NCBI GenBank assembly: GCA_002423305.1
Contig: DIVI01000127.1
Span: 2,289 to 9,884 of the forward strand
From: Methylococcus sp. UBA6136
GTDB lineage: Bacteria; Pseudomonadota; Gammaproteobacteria; Methylococcales; Methylococcaceae
DNA length: 7,596 nt
Direction: 5' to 3'
This document shows, in pieces, positions 1 to 6,015 of the stretch. A program made the position numbers and the translations under genes. The notes under the pieces are model-generated. The model had not been told where the DNA came from, ran no database searches, and saw nothing but the letters and a program-made list of their open reading frames with translations. The stretch's first letter is position 1. Each line of letters opens with the position of its first letter.

Positions 1-1
1 C

Positions 2-421
2 CGCTTTAATGGTCAACGTCAGCGATGGGAGTGTTCGCTACGCTCGCGCGGTGAGTTCAACGTCGCCAATCTGGCTACGCAGTTCGGCGGCGGGGGTCAT
101 CCCAATGCCGCGGGCTTCACGCTGGAAGCAGCGCAGTCACCCTGCCGGGGCGTACTGGATGTGCCCCTCCCTGCACAGCAAGCCGAATGCTCACAGGCAT
201 CTGTCCTCGAGCAGCGGGTTGCCCTGACGGTGGAGTATCAGCACCGGTTTGATCCCTATCGAGGGGCCCGCAAGCGTGCCTACCTGATCGCGGCCGAACG
301 CTGTGGGGTTTCTGCCGAGAGAGCTCGGCAAATGCATGCGGACAGGCAAGCCTGGCTTGAGAACCTATCGGATGCTGACCTGAGGGAGCGGCTGGAGGCC
401 CTTCTGCCTGAGAGCTTGTGA
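2..421 (+). CDS. DHH/DHHA1-type phosphoesterase, C-terminal part (5' end outside window)
   Basis: The reading frame is open from the left edge, starting at base 2, to a TGA at 419-421. It gives 139 residues of a protein that begins upstream. Near the start it reads SLRSRGEFNVANLATQFGGG and continues into the glycine-rich GGGGHPNAAGF stretch (His codon 98-100). This is the hallmark of the DHHA1 substrate-binding domain of DHH phosphoesterases (NrnA/RecJ/GdpP relatives), which cleave short oligonucleotides or cyclic dinucleotides using Mn. The catalytic DHH domain would lie outside the window, so the exact substrate cannot be named. Unusually, 106 residues follow the GGGGH histidine, whereas NrnA-like proteins normally end soon after it. 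The tail is charged and looks helical (Arg-rich around codons for FDPYRGARKRAY, then Leu/Glu-rich to the end). A GTG at 161 could start a shorter product, but the frame is continuous. The family call is firm; the role is inferred. Confidence 0.75.
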   Translation, partial: RFNGQRQRWECSLRSRGEFNVANLATQFGGGGHPNAAGFTLEAAQSPCRGVLDVPLPAQQAECSQASVLEQRVALTVEYQHRFDPYRGARKRAYLIAAERCGVSAERARQMHADRQAWLENLSDADLRERLEALLPESL

Positions 422-627
422 AAACGCCGACAACGCCAGGCCGCAAGGTGTCGGGTTGCGCTTCGTCAATCCAAGCCAAGGGACAGTTCTTATATGAACT
501 CTGCGTGAGGATAGTCATGGGGCGATTCGAAACCAGCAGGCACGTAACCAAGCGGTACGCTTAAATCTGTGTCAAACAGACGTGGGGGCCGCATGGCTAC
601 TTTTTGGGCTCCCATAAGGACCCGTAC

Positions 628-1260
628 CTACGGTGACGCAGTGCGAATGTCCGCCAATATTCCTTCGGGGTCGTTGGGATTGATGTCGATGAATCGTCGG
701 TTCTGCGAGGTCTCCAGGATCAATGTGGGGAACCCCTTGACCCCATAGTCTTTGGCCAGTGCCATCTGTCGGTCCAGTTCCGCCTGGGTAGCGGGGTGAT
801 CCAGGTCGCGGGCAAATCGCTCGGCATCAAGATGCATGTCTCGCGCTGATTCGATCAGGGTGGCGCGATCCGATGGATTGCGAGCCTCGAGGTAATACGC
901 GCGTTGAATGGCCTCAATCATGGCGGGCCCGTAGTCACCTTGTTGACCCGCCGAAATCACTGCGCGACAGGCACGATAGGTCGAGCGCCGGGGTGTGCAG
1001 ACTTCCCAGTACCGGAAATTGAATTCAGTACCCGGCACCTTCAGTTGAATCGTCCGCCAGATTTCCTGCAGTTTCATGCGCATTTCTTCAGGCATGGCTT
1101 CGTCGGTATCCGGCGCCAGACCACCCAGCACCCGAATGAGCTCGACGTTCTCCGGTAATTGCGCTTCAATTTTCCGGAGCGCTGGACGGAACGCCCAGCA
1201 CCAGCTGCACATGGGGTCCAAGAAGTAGTACAGGCGGAAAATTTGAGGTTGACTGCCCAT
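628..1260 (-). CDS. DsbA-family thiol oxidoreductase, cytoplasmic (COG3531-like)
   Basis: This is a 210-residue thioredoxin-fold protein. The active-site motif C18-S-W-C21 lies in DPMCSWCWAF directly after the first beta strand, and the cis-proline loop GVKGFPT (Pro178) comes near the C-terminus. Between them is a helical insertion, as in DsbA/FrnE/2-hydroxychromene isomerase-type proteins. The M-C-S-W-C-W signature is typical of the predicted disulfide isomerases grouped as COG3531. No signal peptide is visible: the N-terminus MGSQPQIFRLYYF leads straight into the fold, so it probably acts in the cytoplasm as a thiol-disulfide reductase or isomerase. The ATG at 1260 is supported by GAGG 8 nt upstream on the minus strand. 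It is monocistronic by layout, convergent with the DHH gene and divergent from the lipoprotein gene. The natural substrate cannot be told from sequence. Confidence 0.85.
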   Translation of the reverse strand: MGSQPQIFRLYYFLDPMCSWCWAFRPALRKIEAQLPENVELIRVLGGLAPDTDEAMPEEMRMKLQEIWRTIQLKVPGTEFNFRYWEVCTPRRSTYRACRAVISAGQQGDYGPAMIEAIQRAYYLEARNPSDRATLIESARDMHLDAERFARDLDHPATQAELDRQMALAKDYGVKGFPTLILETSQNRRFIDINPNDPEGILADIRTASP

Positions 1261-1314
1261 GGGTAAGGCCTCGGGTGCTGTTGCGTGATCTTCAAGGACG
1301 GGGCTGGACCACGG

Positions 1315-1320
1315 AGTATA
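1315..1320 (-). promoter_or_regulatory. -10-like box TATACT, candidate promoter for the DsbA-family gene
   Basis: On the minus strand TATACT (five of six matches to the sigma-70 -10 consensus) lies about 55 nt upstream of the ATG at 1260, a normal leader length. No good -35 hexamer stands 16-18 nt further upstream, where the sequence is around AAGTTT. On the plus strand the same bases overlap TATAAG (1317-1322), so the site could also fire toward the lipoprotein gene. The call rests on the -10 match and position only. Confidence 0.2.
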
Positions 1321-1434
1321 AGCGGGTCATGCTTCGAAAACTTGTATCGATTGTCCGAAACCAGGCTGTCTGGCAGTATCGGCGGACGACATCACTGATG
1401 GCCATCAGATGCGCCGCGCTTGCCGCTGATTCCA

Positions 1435-1490
1435 GCCGAGGAGGCTACCTTGGGCAACCTGATTGGCCGCGAGCGGTGGGTTGCCTCGGC
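1435..1490 (+). other. Two-part inverted repeat in the leader of the DUF4410 lipoprotein gene
   Basis: GCCGA (1435-1439) pairs with TCGGC (1486-1490), and GGCAACC (1453-1459) pairs perfectly with GGTTGCC (1479-1485). The right arms are contiguous, so a 12-bp stem with a 13-nt bulge on the left side is possible. The bulge contains a perfect AGGAGG (1439-1444). It sits 55 nt before the lipoprotein ATG and would be in the 5' untranslated region if transcription starts upstream. There is no T tract, so it is not a classical terminator. A regulatory role is inference. Confidence 0.3.
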
Positions 1491-1544
1491 AAATGCCTTG
1501 CCATGGCCAGCCGTCCAAATCAAAACAAATAGGGAGCCAGAGCT

Positions 1545-2315
1545 ATGCGAAAAAATGCTTTATTGTTGATGCCGATCATGGGCCTTGTTGTTTCCACGGC
1601 GGGCTGCCAGCTTCTGGGTAAATCGGACAGCAACGGCATCCGCGGAGGGATGCAGATTGCCAATGAAAAGCTGACCGGAACGGCATCAGAGGGTGCGCTG
1701 CGTAGGGTTTATGTGGCCGATTTCAAGCTGGATGCGTCCACGATCAAAACCGACTCGGGCCTTGGCGGGGTTCCTGATCAGGTCGAGCAGACGGGCGGTT
1801 TGCTGGGGCGGTTGAGTCAACGAAAGCTTTTTAAATCGGGCATTAGCGGTTCGCCCGAGGAAAAGGCCCACCAGATCGTCGATCTGATGGCCGAAGACCT
1901 CGTCAATAGCCTGCAGGACAAAGGGCTTGCCGCTGAGCGCATCGGATCGCTTTCGGGAACCTTGCCCAAGGATGGCTGGTTGATTCAGGGCAATTTCACT
2001 GATGTGGATGAGGGTAATCGCATGGAGCGATCTGCCATCGGGTTTGGGCTGGGGTCGACGCAAATGCAGGTCCAGGTGGACGTGAGTGACCTGGCCAGCC
2101 CGCAACCAACCCAGCCGTTCATGCGCTTCGGAACCACCAAGGATCCTAGTATGATGCCTGGCGCTGCCTACAATCCCTATGCGCTGGCTGTGAAATTCCA
2201 TATGCAGAAAAAGGCGACCGGAGAGGACATCCAAAAAACAGCTGACCTCATTGTCGATGAGCTTTCAAAGCACAAGGACGATTTCAAGGCGGAAGCCAAG
2301 AAGAGTGCCCATTAG
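1545..2315 (+). CDS. DUF4410 domain-containing lipoprotein
   Basis: This is a 256-residue protein. The N-terminus is a type II signal peptide: MRKN, a hydrophobic core, then VSTAG before Cys21, the expected lipidation site. Thr at -3 is slightly off the usual Leu, while Ala-Gly at -2/-1 is standard. Gln at +2 rather than Asp suggests sorting to the outer membrane, facing the periplasm. The mature part fits DUF4410: RRVYVADFKLD near residues 54-64, a helix SPEEKAHQIVDLMAEDLVNSL, then GWLIQGNFTDVDEGNRMERS followed by IGFGLGSTQMQVQVDVSD, which is the family's most recognisable stretch. It ends in a Lys/Glu-rich helix. The biochemical role of DUF4410 proteins is unknown to me; periplasmic lipoprotein is as far as the sequence goes. 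AGGGAG ends 8 nt before the ATG. No partner gene is adjacent in the same operon with certainty; the next gene lies 123 nt downstream. Confidence 0.85.
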   Translation: MRKNALLLMPIMGLVVSTAGCQLLGKSDSNGIRGGMQIANEKLTGTASEGALRRVYVADFKLDASTIKTDSGLGGVPDQVEQTGGLLGRLSQRKLFKSGISGSPEEKAHQIVDLMAEDLVNSLQDKGLAAERIGSLSGTLPKDGWLIQGNFTDVDEGNRMERSAIGFGLGSTQMQVQVDVSDLASPQPTQPFMRFGTTKDPSMMPGAAYNPYALAVKFHMQKKATGEDIQKTADLIVDELSKHKDDFKAEAKKSAH

Positions 2316-2346
2316 TCTTCCTGGCAATATGGCAAATCCGCAGGAT

Positions 2347-2388
2347 CAGGGAGATTTTTGGACGGCACTCTCCCTGCCGGGCAGTTTT
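2347..2388 (+). terminator. Possible weak terminator or attenuator hairpins after the lipoprotein gene
   Basis: CAGGGAGA (2347-2354) and TCTCCCTG (2369-2376) form a perfect 8-bp stem with a 14-nt loop. Overlapping alternatives are CGGCA/TGCCG (2363-2367 with 2375-2379) and the short CTGC/GCAG (2374-2377 with 2381-2384), which is directly followed by TTTT (2385-2388). The three stems exclude one another. The T run is only four bases, so termination would be inefficient. Some readthrough into the downstream substrate-binding protein gene is therefore likely. Confidence 0.35.
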
Positions 2389-2438
2389 GGAGCACTTTGC
2401 CCACATCAAACGCTCCCCACCCCATTTAAAACGGACTC

Positions 2439-3698
2439 ATGAAAACCCCCATTTTTTCTCATGGCCGGTCATTGGCCGCAGTTCTCGCAGGTGTGATGTT
2501 CTCGCTTGCGTTAAGTCAAGTAGCCCAGGCGGAAACCATCAAGCTGGGCGGGTTGCCATCGCTGACGGGTAACTGGTCATCTTTGGGCGTGAACAGTGTA
2601 TGCATGATGGAGTTGGCCCGAGATGAGCTAAACGCATACCTGAAACAGCATGGTTCGGCCAAGCGCATCCAATTGATCATCAAGGACACCCAGTTACGAC
2701 CCGATCTTGCCGTTCAGCAATATCGGGCACTGGTGGCCCAGGGCGTGGTATCCGTGATTGGTCCCCAATCGAGCGCTGAGGTAGCGGCTCTGGTTGACCC
2801 GGTAAAAAATCGCGGTGTCCCGATCATCAGTCAGGGCAGTACTGCCTCGTCCTTGTCTCTGGCTGGCGATCGAATTTATCGCATGGTGCCCAATGACACT
2901 CATGAAGCGGAAGCCGTGCGTGCATTATTGCGTCAGCATAGCGTCAAGACCCTTGTGCCCGCCTGGCGTGACGATGCCGGTAACCGGGGTTTGCATGATT
3001 CCCTGCAGTCGCAGTTCACTGCCGAGGGTGGCCTGATGTTGGCCGGCGTCAAATACAGCACGGATGACCAGCAGGATTTCACCCCCGTCGTGGCTGAACT
3101 GAATCGCCAACTGGGCGAGGCGCTGGCGACCGCCGGCGGTGACGCCAGTAAAGTGGGTATCTATATCGCCGCCTTTGATGAGGTCGTGCGACTGATGAAT
3201 GCCGCGACTCAATTTCCGTTACTGAAAACGGTGCGCTGGTACGGCAGCGACGGGGTGGCCAATAGCGAAGCCCTGCGAAATGATGCGGTGGCGGCCCAAT
3301 ATGCCATGGACGTGGGTTACCCAAATCCCAATTTGGGACCTCCCACAATGGCGCGGGACAAGTGGCAGCCCCTTGTCGACCTCTGCTTCGCCAAGACTGG
3401 CATCTCACCCGATGCCTACGCATTGGCTGCCTATGACGCCACGATGGTGGCAGGACTGAATGCCAGTTATAAAAAGTCGGCACCACGCCTTTCTCGCCAT
3501 GAGATATTGCCTGAAACGGCCAACCAATATTTTGGTGCGACTGGCTGGACGCGGCTGGATGACATGGGCGACCGTGCCGACGGTGATTTTGACTTCTGGG
3601 CGCTGCGGCCGGGGTCAAACGGCCAACCGGAGTGGAAGGTGGTTTGCCATTACAACAGCCTGTCCAACATTATCGAGGGGCAGGATTGCGAGCCTTAG
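2439..3698 (+). CDS. Periplasmic ABC-type substrate-binding protein (branched-chain amino acid/amide family)
   Basis: This 419-residue protein has a Sec signal peptide: basic MKTPIFSHGR, a hydrophobic core, and an AQA-E cleavage site after Ala31. The mature part opens with ETIKLGGLPSLTGNWSSLG, the usual first strand and loop of Peripla_BP_6 (type I periplasmic binding fold). It continues with GVVSVIGPQSSAEVAAL and GVPIISQGSTASSLS (ligand-pocket serine/threonine loop), then DRIYRMVPNDTHEAEA, the domain crossover. The ligand may be a branched-chain amino acid, an amide or another small organic acid; sequence alone does not decide. Four cysteines occur in the mature protein, two of them near the C-terminus (C403, C417), where a disulfide is possible. 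No permease or ATPase genes are adjacent, so it is an orphan or serves a remote transporter or sensor. Shine-Dalgarno support is weak (GGA 4 nt before the ATG). Its TAG overlaps the glcF stop on the other strand. Confidence 0.85.
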   Translation: MKTPIFSHGRSLAAVLAGVMFSLALSQVAQAETIKLGGLPSLTGNWSSLGVNSVCMMELARDELNAYLKQHGSAKRIQLIIKDTQLRPDLAVQQYRALVAQGVVSVIGPQSSAEVAALVDPVKNRGVPIISQGSTASSLSLAGDRIYRMVPNDTHEAEAVRALLRQHSVKTLVPAWRDDAGNRGLHDSLQSQFTAEGGLMLAGVKYSTDDQQDFTPVVAELNRQLGEALATAGGDASKVGIYIAAFDEVVRLMNAATQFPLLKTVRWYGSDGVANSEALRNDAVAAQYAMDVGYPNPNLGPPTMARDKWQPLVDLCFAKTGISPDAYALAAYDATMVAGLNASYKKSAPRLSRHEILPETANQYFGATGWTRLDDMGDRADGDFDFWALRPGSNGQPEWKVVCHYNSLSNIIEGQDCEP

Positions 3699-4963
3699 AC
3701 AGGGGGCTCCTGATTCAAATCGGCTAGCGATAGCCGCTGATCGATCAGTTCAATCCAGTGCATGACCGGCACGCCCGCATCCGGCTGCAGGTGGGCGATG
3801 CAGCCGACATTGGCGCTGGCGATGACAGCAGGCTCATGTGCCATCAGGGCCTTGAGCTTGTCCCTTTTCAACTGTCCTGCAATCTCAGGCTGGAGGATCG
3901 AGTAGGTCCCCGCCGAGCCGCAACAGAGATGTGCATCGTTCACGGGCGTCAGTTCATAGCCGGCCTCGGTCAGTAATGCCTCCACTGTGCCGCGTATCCG
4001 GAAGCCATGCTGAAGCGTGCAGGGGCTGTGAAAGGCGAGTTTGCGGCCTGATTCTGGCAAAGGTGGGCACTGGCTTAATAGTGTTGTGAGCCTGCCCGCT
4101 TCGCCTGCGATCAGTGTGCTGATATCCCGGGTGGCTTGGGTCACCTGCTCGGCCCTGTCGGCGTAATCAGCGTCATCTCGCAACAGCTGGCCGTAGTCGA
4201 GTACATGGGTGCCGCAGCCGGAGGCTGTCATCAACAGCCCTTCGGCACCAGCATTCAGAAGTGGCCACCAGGCCGAAATATTTCGTCGGGCATCATCTCT
4301 GCCGCCTGCCGGATCATTGAGGTGATGCCGTATCGCCCCACAACATCCCGCGCCGGGCGCCTCGATCAGATCGATCTCCAGTCTATCCAAGACCCGTTTG
4401 GCCGCTACGTTGATGTTCGGATACAACGCGGGCTGGACGCAGCCGGCCAGGAGTATCCAGCGGCGTGAATGGCGCGGACCGGGAAGGTCGGCTGTCGAGA
4501 CGGCGGGTGGGATGCGAGCCTGCAAGGATTGGGGCAGGATCGGTCGGACGACCCGTGCCAAACGCAGGGCCGCACCAAACCAGGCGGGTCTCGTCAGCCC
4601 GTTTCTCAGCAACCCGCGAACGAGAGCCTCCCCGGTTCGACGAGGCAACCGTTTTTCCACCACGTCCCGGCCTATGTCGAGCAGGTGCGTGTAGTCAACG
4701 CCGGACGGGCAGGTCGTTTCGCAGGCACGGCAATTGAGGCAGCGATCCAGATGTAAGCGAGTTTTGGCCGTCGGCTCTGCGCCTTCAAGCACCTGCTTGA
4801 TCTGGTAAATGCGGCCCCGAGGCCCATCCAGCTCATCCCCGAACAATTGATAGGTCGGACAGGTGGCATTACAGAAGCCGCAGTGCACACATCGGCGGAG
4901 GATGTCATGCGCCTCTCGTCCCGCCGCGGTATCGCGAATGAAATCAGCGAGCTGGGTTTCCAT
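3695..4963 (-). CDS. glcF: Glycolate dehydrogenase (oxidase), iron-sulfur subunit GlcF
   Basis: This 422-residue protein resembles E. coli GlcF throughout. Two ferredoxin-type 4Fe-4S motifs lie near the N-terminus: C25-x2-C28-x2-C31-x3-C35-P (CVHCGFCNATCP) and C75-x2-C78-x2-C81-x3-C85-P (CLNCRACETTCPSG). Between them is the typical GDELDGPRGRIYQIKQVLEG. Two CCG (DUF224/heterodisulfide-reductase-like) domains follow, with CCG at 207-209 and 347-349 plus HSPCTLQH at 312-319. GlcF takes electrons from the GlcD/GlcE flavoprotein part during glycolate oxidation to glyoxylate and delivers them to the membrane quinone pool. I chose the ATG at 4963, which shares its A with the glcE stop (TGATG) and has GGAG 6 nt upstream; a TTG one codon earlier sits too close to that site. 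The last codons are highly structured, and the stop overlaps the convergent neighbour. All cluster cysteines are present, so it should be functional. Confidence 0.96.
   Translation of the reverse strand: METQLADFIRDTAAGREAHDILRRCVHCGFCNATCPTYQLFGDELDGPRGRIYQIKQVLEGAEPTAKTRLHLDRCLNCRACETTCPSGVDYTHLLDIGRDVVEKRLPRRTGEALVRGLLRNGLTRPAWFGAALRLARVVRPILPQSLQARIPPAVSTADLPGPRHSRRWILLAGCVQPALYPNINVAAKRVLDRLEIDLIEAPGAGCCGAIRHHLNDPAGGRDDARRNISAWWPLLNAGAEGLLMTASGCGTHVLDYGQLLRDDADYADRAEQVTQATRDISTLIAGEAGRLTTLLSQCPPLPESGRKLAFHSPCTLQHGFRIRGTVEALLTEAGYELTPVNDAHLCCGSAGTYSILQPEIAGQLKRDKLKALMAHEPAVIASANVGCIAHLQPDAGVPVMHWIELIDQRLSLADLNQEPPV
3700..3748 (+). terminator. Row of hairpins at the convergent 3' ends of the binding-protein gene and glcF
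   Basis: Directly after the TAG at 3696-3698 come three stems. CAGG/CCTG (3700-3703 with 3709-3712) is followed by CGGCTA-GCGA-TAGCCG (3721-3736), a perfect 6-bp stem with a GNRA-type loop when read on the plus strand. It abuts the perfect 12-base palindrome CTGATCGATCAG (3737-3748). No strong T run follows on either strand, so intrinsic termination is unproven. The stems could instead protect transcript 3' ends. They lie inside the last codons of glcF, encoding part of IDQRLSLADLN. Confidence 0.35.
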
Positions 4964-6015
4964 CAAAACTCCGGATAGAGCCGACCCCGGTTGAAAACCT
5001 GATGGGGATCGAAGCGTTGCTTTAGACGACGATGAATCTCCATCAGCGGGGCCGACGGCGGGGTAAATATGTCATCCCGGGCCTTGCTCCCTCGGAACAG
5101 TGTCGCGTGTCCACCGTTCTGTGTGGCGACCTCCCGAATCAAGTCGGGATGAGCGTCACTTTGCAGCCAGCGCTGGGAGCCTCCCCACTCGATCAATATC
5201 GGCCCCGAAAGCGCGATGGGGGGTGCGATGGACGGTAATGACAGCCGCCAGATCGGCTGATTTCCGGCAAAGAAGGCGGAGGTCTGTTCACGTAGACCCT
5301 GCCAGAATTGCCGGGCGGATAGAGGTTCGAGCCGGTCGCCGCCGAGTGTCTGGCAAGCCGCTGCCACCGCCGCATGAGCGCCCGCCAGTCGTACCGTCAT
5401 CAGGCCGTTTTCCCAGGCGCTGGCGACCAGGGGCCAGGGCTCTCCTGCCCAGCGATTCATGGTGGTCAGTGCCTCATCTTGTGAAATCTCGAAGCGGAGG
5501 CTGGCTTCCGCCAACGGCATCGGCATCACCTTCAGTGAGACCTCCAATATCAATCCCAGCGTGCCCAAGGCACCGACCATCAGGCGGGAGACATCAAAGC
5601 CAGCGACGTTTTTCATCACCTCACCACCAAACCGCAATACCCGTCCTTCGCCATCCATGATCCGTACACCCAGCACATGGTCACGCAGGCTCCCCAAGGC
5701 GGCACGGGTCGGGCCAGACAAGCCCGAGGCGACCATGCCGCCGAGCGTGGCGTGGCCGAAATGCGGTGGCTCAAAGGCCAAATGTTGCTGATATCTCGCC
5801 AGGGCGGATTCCACCTCTGACAAGGGCGTGCCGCATCTCGCCGTGATGACCAGTTCGGTCGGTTCGTAATGAACAATGCCGGAATAGGGACGCGTATCCA
5901 GCACCTGACCGACGAGCGGCCCGCCATAAAAGTCCTTGCTGCCGCTTCCCCGGATGCATAAGGGTTGCCATTCAAGGATCTGGCCACGAAATAGATTCAG
6001 CGCATCCATGCTCAT
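4963..6015 (-). CDS. glcE: Glycolate dehydrogenase (oxidase), FAD-binding subunit GlcE
   Basis: This 350-residue protein has the length usual for GlcE. It carries a single FAD_binding_4 (PCMH-type) domain: RGSGSKDFYGG at 22-32, IVHYEPTELVITARCGTPL around 47-65, EPPHFGHATLGGMVASGLSG around 82-101, then FGGEVMKNVAGFDVSRLMVG around 129-148. All of these match E. coli GlcE closely. The C-terminus RFDPHQVFNRGRLYPEF is the conserved family end. GlcE pairs with GlcD and GlcF in the glycolate dehydrogenase complex at the inner membrane. An upstream in-frame ATG at 6084 would add 23 residues that overlap glcD and have no counterpart in the family. The ATG at 6015 overlaps the glcD stop by one base (TGATG) and has GGAG 8 nt before it, so I take that start. 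Translational coupling with glcD and glcF is likely. Confidence 0.95.
   Translation of the reverse strand: MSMDALNLFRGQILEWQPLCIRGSGSKDFYGGPLVGQVLDTRPYSGIVHYEPTELVITARCGTPLSEVESALARYQQHLAFEPPHFGHATLGGMVASGLSGPTRAALGSLRDHVLGVRIMDGEGRVLRFGGEVMKNVAGFDVSRLMVGALGTLGLILEVSLKVMPMPLAEASLRFEISQDEALTTMNRWAGEPWPLVASAWENGLMTVRLAGAHAAVAAACQTLGGDRLEPLSARQFWQGLREQTSAFFAGNQPIWRLSLPSIAPPIALSGPILIEWGGSQRWLQSDAHPDLIREVATQNGGHATLFRGSKARDDIFTPPSAPLMEIHRRLKQRFDPHQVFNRGRLYPEF

Noticed and set aside
117..551. 144-codon minus-strand ORF spanning the DHH gene tail and the gap
   Set aside because: Most of it is the reverse shadow of the DHHA1 coding region, and it has no recognisable motif.
540..620. tRNA-like stretch resembling an anticodon arm with TCAA and a GGGGCCGC variable-arm-like segment, loosely recalling selenocysteine tRNA
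   Set aside because: There is no T arm with a GTTCGA-type loop, no acceptor stem pairing and no CCA end, and position 33 would not be U. The likeness to selC is from memory and too short to support a gene or a remnant.
1275..1532. 85-codon plus-strand ORF filling the gap between the DsbA-family and lipoprotein genes
   Set aside because: It starts at GTG without a ribosome site, has a composition unlike the neighbours, matches no family I recognise, and occupies the region where the divergent promoters must lie.
3079..3618. 179-codon minus-strand ORF
   Set aside because: It is antisense to the binding-protein gene. The His/Arg/Pro-rich product has no recognisable fold.
5100..5660. 186-codon plus-strand ORF
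   Set aside because: It is fully antisense to glcE, which is unmistakable. The Arg/Pro/Ser-rich translation is typical of an out-of-frame shadow in GC-rich DNA.
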